NCBI RefSeq assembly: GCF_900291955.1
Contig: NZ_OLMR01000007.1
Location: forward strand, 1 to 64,000
DNA from: Pseudoruminococcus massiliensis
Lineage (GTDB): Bacteria; Bacillota; Clostridia; Oscillospirales; Acutalibacteraceae
Direction: 5' to 3'
Length of the DNA: 64,000 nt
Shown: piece after piece, positions 23,307 through 32,570 of the stretch
Position numbering within the stretch: the first letter of the stretch is position 1
Layout: each line of letters opens with the position of its first letter
Notes under the pieces: model-generated
Database searches by the model: none
What the model saw: only the letters and a program-made list of their open reading frames with translations
What the model was told of the DNA's origin: nothing
Position numbers and translations under genes: made by a program

Positions 23307-24071
23307 ATGAATGAAAATGTGCTTTTTCATTTACAAATTCCTAGAACGGTTAAGGCAAAATATGCTATTCTTCCGGGAGACCCTGCTCGTGTATCAAAAA
23401 TAGCCTCTTACCTTGAAGATGCGGATTATCTCGTTTCAAACAGAGAATATACTACTTATTTTGGCACTCTTTGTGGTGAAAATGTTTTGGTAACATCGAC
23501 TGGTATAGGCGGTCCATCTACGGCTATTGCCCTTGAAGAGCTTCATATGCTCGGTGTAGATACTATCATTCGCGTTGGAACTTGTGGTGGTATGCAAGAA
23601 ACTGTAAAATCGGGCGACCTTATCATAGCTACTTCAGCGGTTCGTGCGGAGGGTACTTCTAAGGAATACGCTCCAATAGAATTACCTGCTACTGCTGATT
23701 TTGAAGTTACATCAGCTTTAGTTAAAGCTGCAACAAAGCTTGATGAACATTATCATACGGGAATTATACATAGTAAAGATTCTTTCTATGGTCAGCATAA
23801 TCCTGCAACTATGGCTGTTTCATATGAGCTTGAAAACAAATGGAAAGCCTTTATAAAATGTGGTGTACTCGCTTCTGAAATGGAAACAGCAGCTCTTTTT
23901 ACTGTTTCAGCAGTGAGAAATATTCGTGCTGGTTCTATTCTACACGCAATATGGAATCAGGAACGCAGAAAATCTGGAGATAATTCCGAAAATATCAATA
24001 CTAAAAATGCCGTTCTTACTGCTATTGAGGCATTAAAAATAATTATTGCTGAGGATAAGATGATAAATTAG
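23307..24071 (+). CDS. udp: Uridine phosphorylase
   Basis: 254 residues of the PNP_UDP_1 family. Motifs are ILPGDPARVSKIA near the N-terminus, GTCGGMQETVKSGDLIIA and ASEMETAALFTVSAV near the C-terminus, which binds the ribose. It cleaves uridine with phosphate to uracil and ribose 1-phosphate. aaggaggcttatgagtt precedes the ATG. Probably in the same transcript as corA. Substrate specificity (uridine versus purine nucleosides) is inferred from the short family pattern. Confidence 0.86.
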   Translation: MNENVLFHLQIPRTVKAKYAILPGDPARVSKIASYLEDADYLVSNREYTTYFGTLCGENVLVTSTGIGGPSTAIALEELHMLGVDTIIRVGTCGGMQETVKSGDLIIATSAVRAEGTSKEYAPIELPATADFEVTSALVKAATKLDEHYHTGIIHSKDSFYGQHNPATMAVSYELENKWKAFIKCGVLASEMETAALFTVSAVRNIRAGSILHAIWNQERRKSGDNSENINTKNAVLTAIEALKIIIAEDKMIN

Positions 24072-24132
24072 CATAAGTTTAACAATAGGTTTATTAAACG
24101 ATTTTATATTTTAAGAACAAAACACTTTTTCA

Positions 24133-24185
24133 GGGAACCCCCTGCGAGGGTTCCCTACGAAAAACATTCCACTGGAATGTTTTTC
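24133..24185 (+). terminator. Two hairpins after uridine phosphorylase
   Basis: gggaaccc/gggttccc (24133-24155) and aacattcc/ggaatgtt (24163-24181) are perfect stems; the second is followed by tttt. Both could terminate the udp transcript, and both resemble hairpin modules of the neighbouring palindromic element. Confidence 0.6.
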
Positions 24186-24308
24186 TACCCTCCTGCGCTC
24201 AGAGAAGCATAAAGTATTTCGCTCTCTGCGGAGAGCGACAAGGGCGTTGCCCTTGACCTACGAGCCTTTGAAAAGGCTCGAGCGAAACTTTTAACTGTCT
24301 TAGAGAAG
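24186..24308. repeat. Modular palindromic element (partial)
   Basis: Contains tttcgctctctgcggagagcg, aagggcgttgccctt, cgagcctttgaaaaggctcg and the right terminal repeat gagcgaaacttttaactgtc ttagagaag. The left terminus is missing or replaced by the two hairpins at 24133-24181. Confidence 0.8.
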
Positions 24309-24389
24309 TTTATTTTATACAAAAAAGCATTGTATAATATTATTTTTTCTGATATAATGGATATGATTGATTTTTTTGAGGTGGTATCC

Positions 24390-25118
24390 ATGAACGAAAT
24401 ATTGAACAATAACATTGCCAACAATGAAAAGAGTATAGTTGAAAAAAAGCTTACTTCTGAAATGGAGCTTGAACAACTTAAAGAGCGTTTACACGAAGCA
24501 GAGCTTGAGCTTTCAGACAAAAAGACTTCCTTAATTGAAATTACGGCCGCAAGAAACGCTCTATATAAATCGGTTCAGTCACTACAAATGCAGCTTGCAG
24601 ATGTCACTGCACAGCGTGAAAACGATATACAGGCATATGAAGCAGAACTTCGTCTGCGTCTTGAAGAAAAACACGAGTTGCAAGAAAAATACGACTTACT
24701 TGTAATTAAAGCAAAAAGATATGATGACTTGCAAGAAAGTCTTATGAATATAAAAATGAAGGCTGAGGCTCGTGCCTTAGGCGTTATTGATGAGGCTCAG
24801 GAAAAGGCTATGGACGCTGTCAATGTTATTGACACGATTGAAAAAGAGGTTAATCTATTTCGTGAGGATATAGCTTGGCTCAGGCGTGATATAAAGATTG
24901 GTACTATAACTCTCGATGATAGGCTTGATACTCTATATAAGCGTATTTGCAAAAGTATGGATACCTTGACTAAAATTAAAAATAATTTCTATACGAGCAA
25001 TAATATTCCGCTCGGAAATGAATTTGATGAAAGTTCTGAAAATCCTATTCCGAATATAAAATATCCTGATGAAGAAGATATTCAAGAGGAACAGACTGAC
25101 GCTGATAAAAAGGTATAA
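24390..25118 (+). CDS. Coiled-coil protein, DivIVA-like features
   Basis: 242 residues from the ATG at 24390 with gaggtggtatcc upstream (an ORF track extension to 24330 has no ribosome site). Residues ~15-165 are almost all coiled coil (EMELEQLKERLHEAELELSD). The C-terminus is acidic and disordered (YPDEEDIQEEQTDADKK). Proteins like this can resemble DivIVA or septum-site coiled coils, but the N-terminal DivIVA motif is not visible. Function unknown. Confidence 0.7.
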   Translation: MNEILNNNIANNEKSIVEKKLTSEMELEQLKERLHEAELELSDKKTSLIEITAARNALYKSVQSLQMQLADVTAQRENDIQAYEAELRLRLEEKHELQEKYDLLVIKAKRYDDLQESLMNIKMKAEARALGVIDEAQEKAMDAVNVIDTIEKEVNLFREDIAWLRRDIKIGTITLDDRLDTLYKRICKSMDTLTKIKNNFYTSNNIPLGNEFDESSENPIPNIKYPDEEDIQEEQTDADKKV

Positions 25119-25135
25119 AGCACAAGGAAAATTTA

Positions 25136-25430
25136 TTGCTAACAAAAGAATTCATCGGTGGACTTCGTCCACCGATTGGAAAAAAATAAATGTTGGGCTT
25201 CGCCCAAAAGCGTTTCGCTCTCTGCGGAGAGCGACAAGGGCGTTGCCCTTGACCTACGAGCCTTTGGAAAGGCTCGAGCGAAACTTTTAAATGTCTTGGG
25301 GAAGTGCGTTAGTTAATCGGTAGTTCATTGGAAATTTCTTCGACCGCGTCAACAAACTTCTCTTAAAAGTGTCGAGCGAGACTTGTCGAGCGATTCTGCG
25401 TCTTGTCCTGTGCGGTCACGCACCGCCATA
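25136..25430. repeat. Modular palindromic element
   Basis: Includes the modules ggtggacttcgtccacc, ttgggcttcgcccaa, cgctctctgcggagagcg, aagggcgttgccctt and cgagcctttggaaaggctcg, then the right terminus gagcgaaacttttaaatgtc ttggggaag, and a tail with the accaccgcggtc-like module reversed (gcgagacttgtcgagcgatt). Confidence 0.82.
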
Positions 25431-25433
25431 ATT

Positions 25434-26543
25434 TTATTTTGCTCTTTTTTTGACAGATATGCTCAACAAAAACAACATTGACAATACAAGAATTGCTATT
25501 CCACCAGTAAGATGCGTTGCTGTATTTGGTGTTGCTCTCTCTGAAAAACTATTAAAAACATTACTTACTGGCTTATAGAACAATGTAATTATATATGTGC
25601 AAAATCCATTAAGTATGGCGGCAAACACTCTGAAAAGAATAAACAACAGCTTATTCGGCTGTATTTCTGAAAGTATACCCCATATTTGCAAATATACACA
25701 AAAGCCACCAAATGCTATAACCGCAGATAAAATATATAGCGGAAATGTCCCTTCTGCTATTACATTACACGCACCAGTAACCTCTAAAATTGATGGCAAA
25801 ATTATCTTTGAACAACTCAACCCCATAGATGAAAATATTTTTTCTATAAACTGCTCTGCCCCACTTTGCTCTATAATTCCTATAAATGTCTGAAATAATA
25901 TAACCAAAGCTGACAACGAAATTATTCCTTTTGAGCCATCTGTACACGCCTTTATAAAAGCGTTTTGTTGGCTGATAGTATCTTTTGGCTTGTTTTTCTC
26001 TTTAATAGATTTTTCAGGATAGAAAAATCTTGAGATTATTCCTAAGATTAAGCCTGATATAAGTTGGGATACAAGTAGAATTATTCCAAGCTTTGTATTG
26101 CCTAAGAGAACTGTTCCTACTGCTGTTATCAAAAAAGCTGGTCCTGCACCGACGCAAAAAAGCGACATTCGCCTTGCTTGATTCAAAGAGATTTGCTTTG
26201 TTTCATACATTCCTGCTATGCCTCTTGCGCCAACAGGAAAACCTCCTATGAAACTCATTATTACAGTAGGTGCTGTTGAACCATCAAGTCGGAACAGAAA
26301 TCTCATTATTGGAGAAAACATTTCTCCAAGTATTGACGATACCCCAGAACGAACTATATACGATGACAATACCATAAATGGAAACAAAGATGGTACTAAA
26401 AGTTCAAGGCAATATTCAAGTCCCTTTTTTGCACCTTCAGATGCACCTTTCGGAAAGATTGTAAGCAAAGTACAGAATAATAAAATCATTGCAATTTTTA
26501 CTATCATGGGAATTAATTTTTTTAACTTCAGAGAATAAAACAT
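25434..26543 (-). CDS. YlbJ-like sporulation integral membrane protein
   Basis: 369 residues from the ATG at 26541-26543 with ggtgatttat upstream. About eight membrane segments are visible, including ILLFCTLLTIFPKGASEGAK at the N-terminus, PSLFPFMVLSSYIVRSG, GGFPVGARGIAGMYETKQIS (Gate-domain glycines) and VYLQIWGILSEIQPNKLLFI. The nucleoside-recognition GATE pattern occurs twice. YlbJ is needed for spore cortex in Bacillus. It is a lone gene between palindromic elements and the sRNA candidate. Confidence 0.78.
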   Translation of the reverse strand: MFYSLKLKKLIPMIVKIAMILLFCTLLTIFPKGASEGAKKGLEYCLELLVPSLFPFMVLSSYIVRSGVSSILGEMFSPIMRFLFRLDGSTAPTVIMSFIGGFPVGARGIAGMYETKQISLNQARRMSLFCVGAGPAFLITAVGTVLLGNTKLGIILLVSQLISGLILGIISRFFYPEKSIKEKNKPKDTISQQNAFIKACTDGSKGIISLSALVILFQTFIGIIEQSGAEQFIEKIFSSMGLSCSKIILPSILEVTGACNVIAEGTFPLYILSAVIAFGGFCVYLQIWGILSEIQPNKLLFILFRVFAAILNGFCTYIITLFYKPVSNVFNSFSERATPNTATHLTGGIAILVLSMLFLLSISVKKRAK

Positions 26544-26663
26544 ATAAATCACCAAAACTTTTTTAATATAATCATATGCTTTGTTTGCTGATTAAATAAC
26601 TTTTTATTCTCTAAAAGAATTATTCGTACAAAGTTTACCAGAAGTCGTCAAATTTTACAACTT

Positions 26664-26693
26664 TTAACACAAATCGAAATTTTTCGCTATAAT
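26664..26693 (+). promoter_or_regulatory. Promoter for the sRNA candidate
   Basis: ttaaca, 18-base spacer, tataat (26688-26693). Confidence 0.55.
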
Positions 26694-26699
26694 ATTAAG

Positions 26700-26790
26700 T
26701 GGATGGTTTATTGCAAACATCTATCCATCATTTTTAATCACCATTTAAAGCAAAGGCACCGCAAAAACAATGCGATGCCTTTATCTTTTT
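26700..26790 (+). ncRNA. Small RNA candidate (~90 nt)
   Basis: A transcript from the 26688 promoter would have a first hairpin at 26701-26726 (ggatgg with ctatcc) and end at the terminator aaaggcac-N13-atgccttt with tatcttttt (26752-26790). A 44-codon reading frame across it lacks a ribosome site. No known family was recognised; the rest of 26790-27016 shows no clear gene, only a weak inverted repeat (atgtcca/tggacat). Confidence 0.42.
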
Positions 26791-27016
26791 ATATAGGTTA
26801 TATAGGCAAATCGGTATTTGCTCATGACTTTACTATTTTATCATAGATTCTTACTATTACTATATAATATCCGATATAAAATATTAACATAATGTCCAGC
26901 AATACATGCTGTGGGTCAAATTCTCTGCACATTTTATCATTCTACCTACTTTTTGTTTCTATGGACATTGTGGGGGTCGTCATCAATGATAAAAATTCAA
27001 TACACTATTTAATCTC

Positions 27017-27493
27017 TTAACGGATACTATCTGCCCACTTCTTGAGTTCTATTTCATCAGCATTTTCTTCAAAACGCTTGCCTTCTTTTAGAATTGCTCC
27101 CTTGCAAGATGGTGCAAGCTCTGAGTTTGTCTTTCCCATACGGCTTGAGCCTGAGGTTGCGAAAGGTATAATTGTTTTGCCTGTTAAATCGTATTGCTCA
27201 AGAAATGTATTTATAATTGTAGGGGCGACATACCACCATATCGGAAATCCTACATAAATAGTATCATAATCTGCGATATTATCAAGCTTCTCAGCAACAG
27301 CAGGTCTGAAGCTCTTATCGCTCATTTCTACACTTGAACGGCTTTTTTTATTTGTCCAGTCAAGGTCTGCGGTGGTATATGGTTTTTCGGGCTTTATCTC
27401 GAAAATATCAGCATCTACTGCATCAGCAAGTCTTTTTGCCAATTTTGCAGTTACACCACTTGCCGAAAAATACGCTACTAACTTTTTACTCAT
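27017..27493 (-). CDS. Flavodoxin
   Basis: 158 residues from the ATG at 27491-27493 with an excellent ggaggaatctaaa; a longer in-frame start was rejected. The FMN loop is AYFSASGVTAKLAKRLADAV, the family tryptophan occurs in YVGFPIWWYVAPTIINTFLE, and PFATSGSSRMGKTNS is the third loop. It is a one-electron carrier; the short length and Flavodoxin_4 pattern suggest a reductase-type flavodoxin. Its neighbours do not reveal a partner. Confidence 0.88.
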   Translation of the reverse strand: MSKKLVAYFSASGVTAKLAKRLADAVDADIFEIKPEKPYTTADLDWTNKKSRSSVEMSDKSFRPAVAEKLDNIADYDTIYVGFPIWWYVAPTIINTFLEQYDLTGKTIIPFATSGSSRMGKTNSELAPSCKGAILKEGKRFEENADEIELKKWADSIR

Positions 27494-27523
27494 TTTAGAT
27501 TCCTCCATATTATTTTATAGACT

Positions 27524-27845
27524 TTCCCAAGACAATTAAAAGTTTCGCTCGAGCCTTTTCAAAGGCTCGCAGTTTCCAAAGGCAGAGCCTTTGGTCGCTC
27601 TCCGCAGAGAGCGAAACACTTTTGGGCGAAGCCCAACATTTGTTTTTTCTTAGGCGGCGGACTTCGTCCGCCGCTCAATACTTTAATTAGCAACATTAGT
27701 CATTAAGTGCGAACTTCGTTCGCACTTAGAAAGCAAAGAATGTTAAGGGCTTTGCCCTTAAAACCCACGAGGGACTCCGTCCCTCGACCCTGCAAGCTTT
27801 TGAAAAAGCTTGAGCAAAACTTTTGAGCGTCTTTAGAAAGTTTGC
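27524..27845. repeat. Modular palindromic element (full unit)
   Basis: Left terminus ctttcccaagacaattaaaa gtttcgctcg and right terminus gagcaaaacttttgagcgtc tttagaaag are inverted. Modules in order: agccttttcaaaggct, ccaaaggcagagcctttgg, cgctctccgcagagagcg, ttgggcgaagcccaa, ggcggacttcgtccgcc, agtgcgaacttcgttcgcact, aagggctttgccctt, gagggactccgtccctc and aagcttttgaaaaagctt. Confidence 0.88.
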
Positions 27846-27910
27846 TAACTAATCGGCAGTTTAGTTCTCCGCTTGGAAAACTAATTAGCTATATTATATA
27901 CTTTTTAAAT

Positions 27911-27952
27911 AAAAAAGTAAACAGCCTTAGTCTATTTTTGACTTAGGCTGTT
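27911..27952 (-). terminator. Terminator of the sulfur operon
   Basis: On the minus strand AACAGCCTAAGTC and GACTAAGGCTGTT pair over 13 bp and are followed by TTACTTTTTT. It lies eight bases after the cysN stop. Confidence 0.8.
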
Positions 27953-27959
27953 AATAAAT

Positions 27960-29648
27960 TTAGGCTTTAATTATAATCTTACGATAAGTATTGAACTTAA
28001 TCCACTTAGCAAAGAATTGTGGGTCGTTGCTATCTGCAAGAGAATTATATTCTTTAAGGAAGTCTTGTACAGCTTCGTTATTATCTGCGACAACCTCAAA
28101 GCCTCGTCCATTTATGACAGGGAAACCGCTATATTCATACTCGCTTGCAGGAATAATAGCTGTAATCTTCTTATCTCTTACGCTGATAGCTACTTGGTCA
28201 CGAAGTACGATTATATCAAAGCTATCTGGATAATGGTAGCTTTCACCGTCAACAGGAATTTCATCACCGACTGTATAGGTGTTTCTTACTGGCTGATACT
28301 TCAAAACATTAAGGCTTGATGTATCATAGTAGAATTCCTCGAATATATCGCCTCTTGCTTCAACATCTCCAAGCTTAAATGATGCCTTTGCTGAGCCTGA
28401 AACTGCCTTTTGACTGACATCTTCAATAACACCGCAAGCTGATGTCATATTGGTAACTCTATCAATGAGAATAATTTCTCCGAGTGTTTTATGTGCTGAG
28501 AAAAGGTCTGCAACAATAGCTTCTGTGAGGAGAATTTCGCAAACAGCTATACCATTCTTTTCGAGAGTTTCTGTCTTGATATGCTCGCCTGTATTTACAT
28601 TAACTGCATAATCAATGGCAGTAATAATGCCAGAAATAGTCTTTGTGCCAAGCTTGACAAGATAATCCTTGCCAATAACGAGTGGTTCATCGTCCATCCA
28701 AAGAAGTGAGACCTTGAGCTTTTTATATACTGCAATATCAGCATTCTTTGAAAGCACGCAGCCTCTTGAAACATCAACCTCTTTATCTAAGGTTATTGTT
28801 ACTGGCTGACCTTTATGTGCTGATTTTACCTCTTTATCTGTAACGAAAACACTCTTGACATTTGCTTTTTCGTTGCTTGGTAATGCGACAATCTCATCGC
28901 CTACGCTGATACTTCCTGCTTCAATTTGCCCTTGAAAACCTCTGAATGTATGGTCTGGACGGCAGACTCTCTGAACTGGCATATAGAAACCTTTTTCCTC
29001 GTCTGAGGAGGATATATCGACAGTTTCGAGATACTCCAAAAGCGGAACTCCGTCATACCACTTGATATTTTCGGACTTGGTGGTGACATTATCGCCCTCT
29101 GTTGCTGACAAAGGAATAATCTTTACATTATCAAGTTTAAGTTCTTCTTTAAGCTCATCAATCTGCTTTACGATTTCATCAAAGCGTTCCTTGCTATAAC
29201 CGACTAAATCCATCTTATTTATAGCAAAGACAAAGTAACGAATACCCATAAGTTTGCAGATTCTTGCGTGACGCCTTGTCTGAACAAGAACGCCTTGTGA
29301 AGCGTCAACAAGAATAACAGCTAAATCTGCAAAGGACGCACCGACTGCCATATTTCTTGTATATTCTTCATGACCTGGTGTATCGGCAACTATAAAGCTT
29401 CTGTTATCTGTTGTAAAATAGCGATAGGCAACATCTATTGTAATGCCCTGCTCACGCTCTGCCATAAGTCCATCAAGGAGAAGTGAATAATCTATTGCAC
29501 CGTTTCGGCTGCCAACCTTACTATCAAGTTCAAGAGCTTTTTCTTGGTCGGCATAAATCAACTTTGCATCATATAATATATGTCCGATAAGTGTTGATTT
29601 TCCGTCATCAACACTTCCGCAGGTTATAAATTTGAGTAATCCTTTCAT
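27960..29648 (-). CDS. cysN: Sulfate adenylyltransferase subunit 1 (GTPase) with C-terminal extension
   Basis: 562 residues. GTPase motifs: GSVDDGKST (11-19), DTPGHE (89-94), NKMD (144-147). CysN with CysD forms APS from sulfate and ATP, driven by GTP hydrolysis. The usual length is ~475 residues; this one carries ~85-100 extra C-terminal residues (YYDTSSLNVLKYQPVRNTYT and FFAKWIKFNTYRKIIIKA). The extension is not an APS kinase. It overlaps the cysD stop by one base. Confidence 0.9.
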   Translation of the reverse strand: MKGLLKFITCGSVDDGKSTLIGHILYDAKLIYADQEKALELDSKVGSRNGAIDYSLLLDGLMAEREQGITIDVAYRYFTTDNRSFIVADTPGHEEYTRNMAVGASFADLAVILVDASQGVLVQTRRHARICKLMGIRYFVFAINKMDLVGYSKERFDEIVKQIDELKEELKLDNVKIIPLSATEGDNVTTKSENIKWYDGVPLLEYLETVDISSSDEEKGFYMPVQRVCRPDHTFRGFQGQIEAGSISVGDEIVALPSNEKANVKSVFVTDKEVKSAHKGQPVTITLDKEVDVSRGCVLSKNADIAVYKKLKVSLLWMDDEPLVIGKDYLVKLGTKTISGIITAIDYAVNVNTGEHIKTETLEKNGIAVCEILLTEAIVADLFSAHKTLGEIILIDRVTNMTSACGVIEDVSQKAVSGSAKASFKLGDVEARGDIFEEFYYDTSSLNVLKYQPVRNTYTVGDEIPVDGESYHYPDSFDIIVLRDQVAISVRDKKITAIIPASEYEYSGFPVINGRGFEVVADNNEAVQDFLKEYNSLADSNDPQFFAKWIKFNTYRKIIIKA

Positions 29649-30547
29649 TAGAAATAGCCCTCCCTTTTTCTACGCTCCATACTTCCTGCCGCCTCATTGT
29701 CGATAACTCTTGATGTACGCTCTGAGGATACTGAGCTTAGAGTTTCATCAATGATTTCATCGAGTGTAGTTGCGGTGGATTCTATACCACCTGTAAGCGG
29801 ATAGCAACCAAGTGTTCTGAAACGAACTGACTTCATCTGCGGAACTTCTCCCTCTTTGAGTGGGAAACGGTCATCATCAACCATTATGATGTTGCCGTCA
29901 CGCTCTACAACAGGGCGTTCAGCTGCAAAATAAAGAGGAACTATATCTATATTCTCACGCTTGATATATTGCCATATATCTTTTTCTGTCCAGTTTGAGA
30001 TTGGGAAAACTCTTATGCTCTCTCCCTTTTTAATCTTTGTGTTATAAAGCTTCCACATTTCAGGACGCTGATTTTTTGGGTCCCATGCCTGAGCTTCATT
30101 TCGGAAAGAGAAAATTCTTTCCTTTGCTCTTGACTTTTCCTCGTCACGCCTACCACCACCGAATGCCGCTGTAAAGCCATATTTGGTGAGTGCCTGCTTG
30201 AGAGCCTGAGTTTTCATAATATCAGTATAAGCTGCTCCGTGGTCAAATGGATTTATTCCTTGCTTAACTCCATCTTCGTTTGTATAGACTATCATTTCTA
30301 TACCGAGTTTTTTGGCTGTTTCATCACGGAATTTAATCATATCCTTAAACTTCCATGTTGTATCTATGTGCATAAAAGGAAAAGGAGGTTTTTCGGGATA
30401 AAACGCTTTCATAGCAAGATGAAGCATTACAGAGCTATCTTTTCCTATTGAATAAAGCATTACTGGCTTTTCACATTCGGCAGCTACTTCTCTGATGATG
30501 TATATAGCTTCTGCTTCGAGTTCGTCAAGATGTGAAAGTTCACTCAT
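29648..30547 (-). CDS. cysD: Sulfate adenylyltransferase subunit 2
   Basis: 299 residues of the PAPS reductase/CysD family: [20 protein letters not shown] is the PP-loop, with [20 protein letters not shown] and [20 protein letters not shown]. It adenylates sulfate together with CysN. The start is after a gagaagaaa site. It lies between aprB and cysN in the same operon. Confidence 0.95.
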   Translation of the reverse strand: MSELSHLDELEAEAIYIIREVAAECEKPVMLYSIGKDSSVMLHLAMKAFYPEKPPFPFMHIDTTWKFKDMIKFRDETAKKLGIEMIVYTNEDGVKQGINPFDHGAAYTDIMKTQALKQALTKYGFTAAFGGGRRDEEKSRAKERIFSFRNEAQAWDPKNQRPEMWKLYNTKIKKGESIRVFPISNWTEKDIWQYIKRENIDIVPLYFAAERPVVERDGNIIMVDDDRFPLKEGEVPQMKSVRFRTLGCYPLTGGIESTATTLDEIIDETLSSVSSERTSRVIDNEAAGSMERRKREGYF

Positions 30548-30559
30548 TTTCTTCTCTCC

Positions 30560-30874
30560 TTAATACTTATTTGATTCCCTTTGGTTTATATCTATCTTAA
30601 TGGTATCGCCATGAGGTTTTTCTATTATCCAGCTTAGAATATCTCCGCTCTTTTCGGTATGAACCATACTGCCCATACCACCTATATCCGCACCGAGATA
30701 GAAATTTATTGCGTGTACAGGACATTCTTTAATGCAAGAGGTACAGCCCCAGCAATCCTTTGGATACTTGATATATGCCTTACCGCTCTCATCTATTTTG
30801 ATAAGACTTCCGGGACAGACATTTTGGCATCTTCCACAACCAACACATTTTTGTTTGTTAATTGCTATGCTCAT
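30560..30874 (-). CDS. aprB: Adenylylsulfate reductase beta-like ferredoxin
   Basis: 104 residues with two 4Fe-4S cysteine sets: CVGCGRCQNVCP and CWGCTSCIKECP. The C-terminal part (INFYLGADIGGMGSMVH) matches AprB/QmoB-like partners of AprA. It overlaps aprA by 17 bases. In this cluster it would pass electrons to AprA for APS reduction. Confidence 0.88.
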   Translation of the reverse strand: MSIAINKQKCVGCGRCQNVCPGSLIKIDESGKAYIKYPKDCWGCTSCIKECPVHAINFYLGADIGGMGSMVHTEKSGDILSWIIEKPHGDTIKIDINQRESNKY

Positions 30875-32537
30875 AACTCTTACCTCCCGGTACTAAATCA
30901 CGAAGGATTATTTTTATTTCGCCGTTTTCAAGGCGTGAATTTACATATTTGTTGAAGTTCTTATCGTCCTTATTTGGATAATCGAGATTTTCTGCAAAGC
31001 TATGCCAACGGGTTTCTTTTCTTGCTTTGAGATGTGCTATAACACTTCTGCAAACTGTAAGTCTTTCACGAAGTTCATAGATATACATAAGCTCCTGAAA
31101 ATCTTCTGCGTAAAGCGAATTTGAAAGCTCTGTGAGCTGTTTAATTTTATAGTCTGCAATATCAAGCTGTTTCTCATTAAAACGATAATTTGTTTTAATA
31201 CCGCCTGCATAGGAATCCATAACGCTCTGCATAGCTTCTTCAAGCTGTTCTGTTGTAAAGCGGGAATCCTTTTTGGTAAGAAAGCTTTCAACCTCTGAAA
31301 TGTGGCTATCTATATTACTGCTCTCGATAGGTGAAATACCATTTTCTGAAACATATTCAACTGCGGAAAGGGCTGCAATCTCACCCTCTGCCAAAGCACC
31401 TGTTACATATTTCTGCGGAGCACCTCCGGCAACATCACCACCTGCAAACAAACCATTGATTGTGGTTGCTCTCTTTGTGTCAACCCAATAGCCACTTGCT
31501 GTATGACCGCCTACTATGTAAGGCTCTGTACCCTCGATTTCAACATTCTGCTGAGATGGATTCTTTCCGCTCTCTATCCACTTTATAGTCTGTGAAGGAG
31601 CCATATTCAAATATGCTTTGAGCAAGGATTCGTCTTGTTCGGGCGTAATACCCTCTGTTCTGAGATAGCAAGGACCTCTGCCCTCTTGATTTTCATTAAC
31701 TGTGCCGTAAACTCTCTCTGAAGTGGTTAAGCCATATTTTGTTTCGTAAACTTCTCCAAGTGAATTTACTTGTTTAGCACCGACACCCTGGGCAAGAGTA
31801 CCTGTCGGGGCAATCGTATCTTTACATCTTAAAGCTATAAAACGCATTTCAAAAGTGGTCATCTCTGCACCAGCTTTTATTCCCATTGCATAGCCTGCAC
31901 CTGTGTTGAATGGCGGATACCACATTTTATGGCGTGAAAATCCCGGATTATTTGGCTTATAAAGTCCCGCCGCACCACCTGTGGCAATTATTACTGCCTT
32001 AGCCTCGATAGTATAGAATGTATCATCATCTATGCCTATTCCAAAAGCACCTTGGATTCTGTTATCTTTTACGGCAAAGTCGATTATATTTACTCTGTTG
32101 AGAATAGTTGTATTTGGCAAGGCTTCTACTGCTTTAGCAAGTATAGGCTTTATATTTTCACCGTTGATTTTAAGGTTGCGGTTTCCTCGTGTTACATACT
32201 TGCCATTTTCGTCCTTGAGAATTACAAGTCCGAGCTGTTCAAGCCTATGTGTAACGGAATTAAGTCTTTCGGACATTGTAAGTAGCAAATCTTCTCTTAC
32301 TATGCCATCTGCATCGTGCTTTGCGTAATCAACATAATCCTGAGGAGTTTTGCCCTCTGTGATATACGCATTAAGAGCGTTTACACCAGCCGCAAGGCAA
32401 CCACTTCTCTTTATGTGTGCCTTTTCGCAGATTATAACTTTTTTATCAGAATTTTCGGATATTGTCAAAGCCGCATAGCAGCCTGCTGTTCCGCCACCTA
32501 TAATCAGAATATCTGTTGTAAGCTTTTCTGTCTTCAT
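30858..32537 (-). CDS. aprA: Adenylylsulfate reductase alpha-like flavoprotein
   Basis: 559 residues of the FAD-binding 2 family. The Rossmann signature is ILIIGGGTAGCYAALTISEN (~9-28); ATGGAAGLYKPNNPGFSRHK and DVAGGAPQKYVTGALAEG are family motifs near the FAD. With AprB it reduces APS to sulfite and AMP; in Clostridia this replaces the CysH thioredoxin-type enzyme. It starts after an inserted palindromic element (32571-32990), which separates it from the JAMM gene upstream in the operon. Confidence 0.87.
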   Translation of the reverse strand: MKTEKLTTDILIIGGGTAGCYAALTISENSDKKVIICEKAHIKRSGCLAAGVNALNAYITEGKTPQDYVDYAKHDADGIVREDLLLTMSERLNSVTHRLEQLGLVILKDENGKYVTRGNRNLKINGENIKPILAKAVEALPNTTILNRVNIIDFAVKDNRIQGAFGIGIDDDTFYTIEAKAVIIATGGAAGLYKPNNPGFSRHKMWYPPFNTGAGYAMGIKAGAEMTTFEMRFIALRCKDTIAPTGTLAQGVGAKQVNSLGEVYETKYGLTTSERVYGTVNENQEGRGPCYLRTEGITPEQDESLLKAYLNMAPSQTIKWIESGKNPSQQNVEIEGTEPYIVGGHTASGYWVDTKRATTINGLFAGGDVAGGAPQKYVTGALAEGEIAALSAVEYVSENGISPIESSNIDSHISEVESFLTKKDSRFTTEQLEEAMQSVMDSYAGGIKTNYRFNEKQLDIADYKIKQLTELSNSLYAEDFQELMYIYELRERLTVCRSVIAHLKARKETRWHSFAENLDYPNKDDKNFNKYVNSRLENGEIKIILRDLVPGGKSYEHSN

Positions 32538-32570
32538 ATTGCTTCCCTCATTTTTTGAAACTACCGCACT

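Noticed and set aside
26791-27016. 42-codon frame starting at atgtccagcaata
   Set aside because: No ribosome site and no family pattern.
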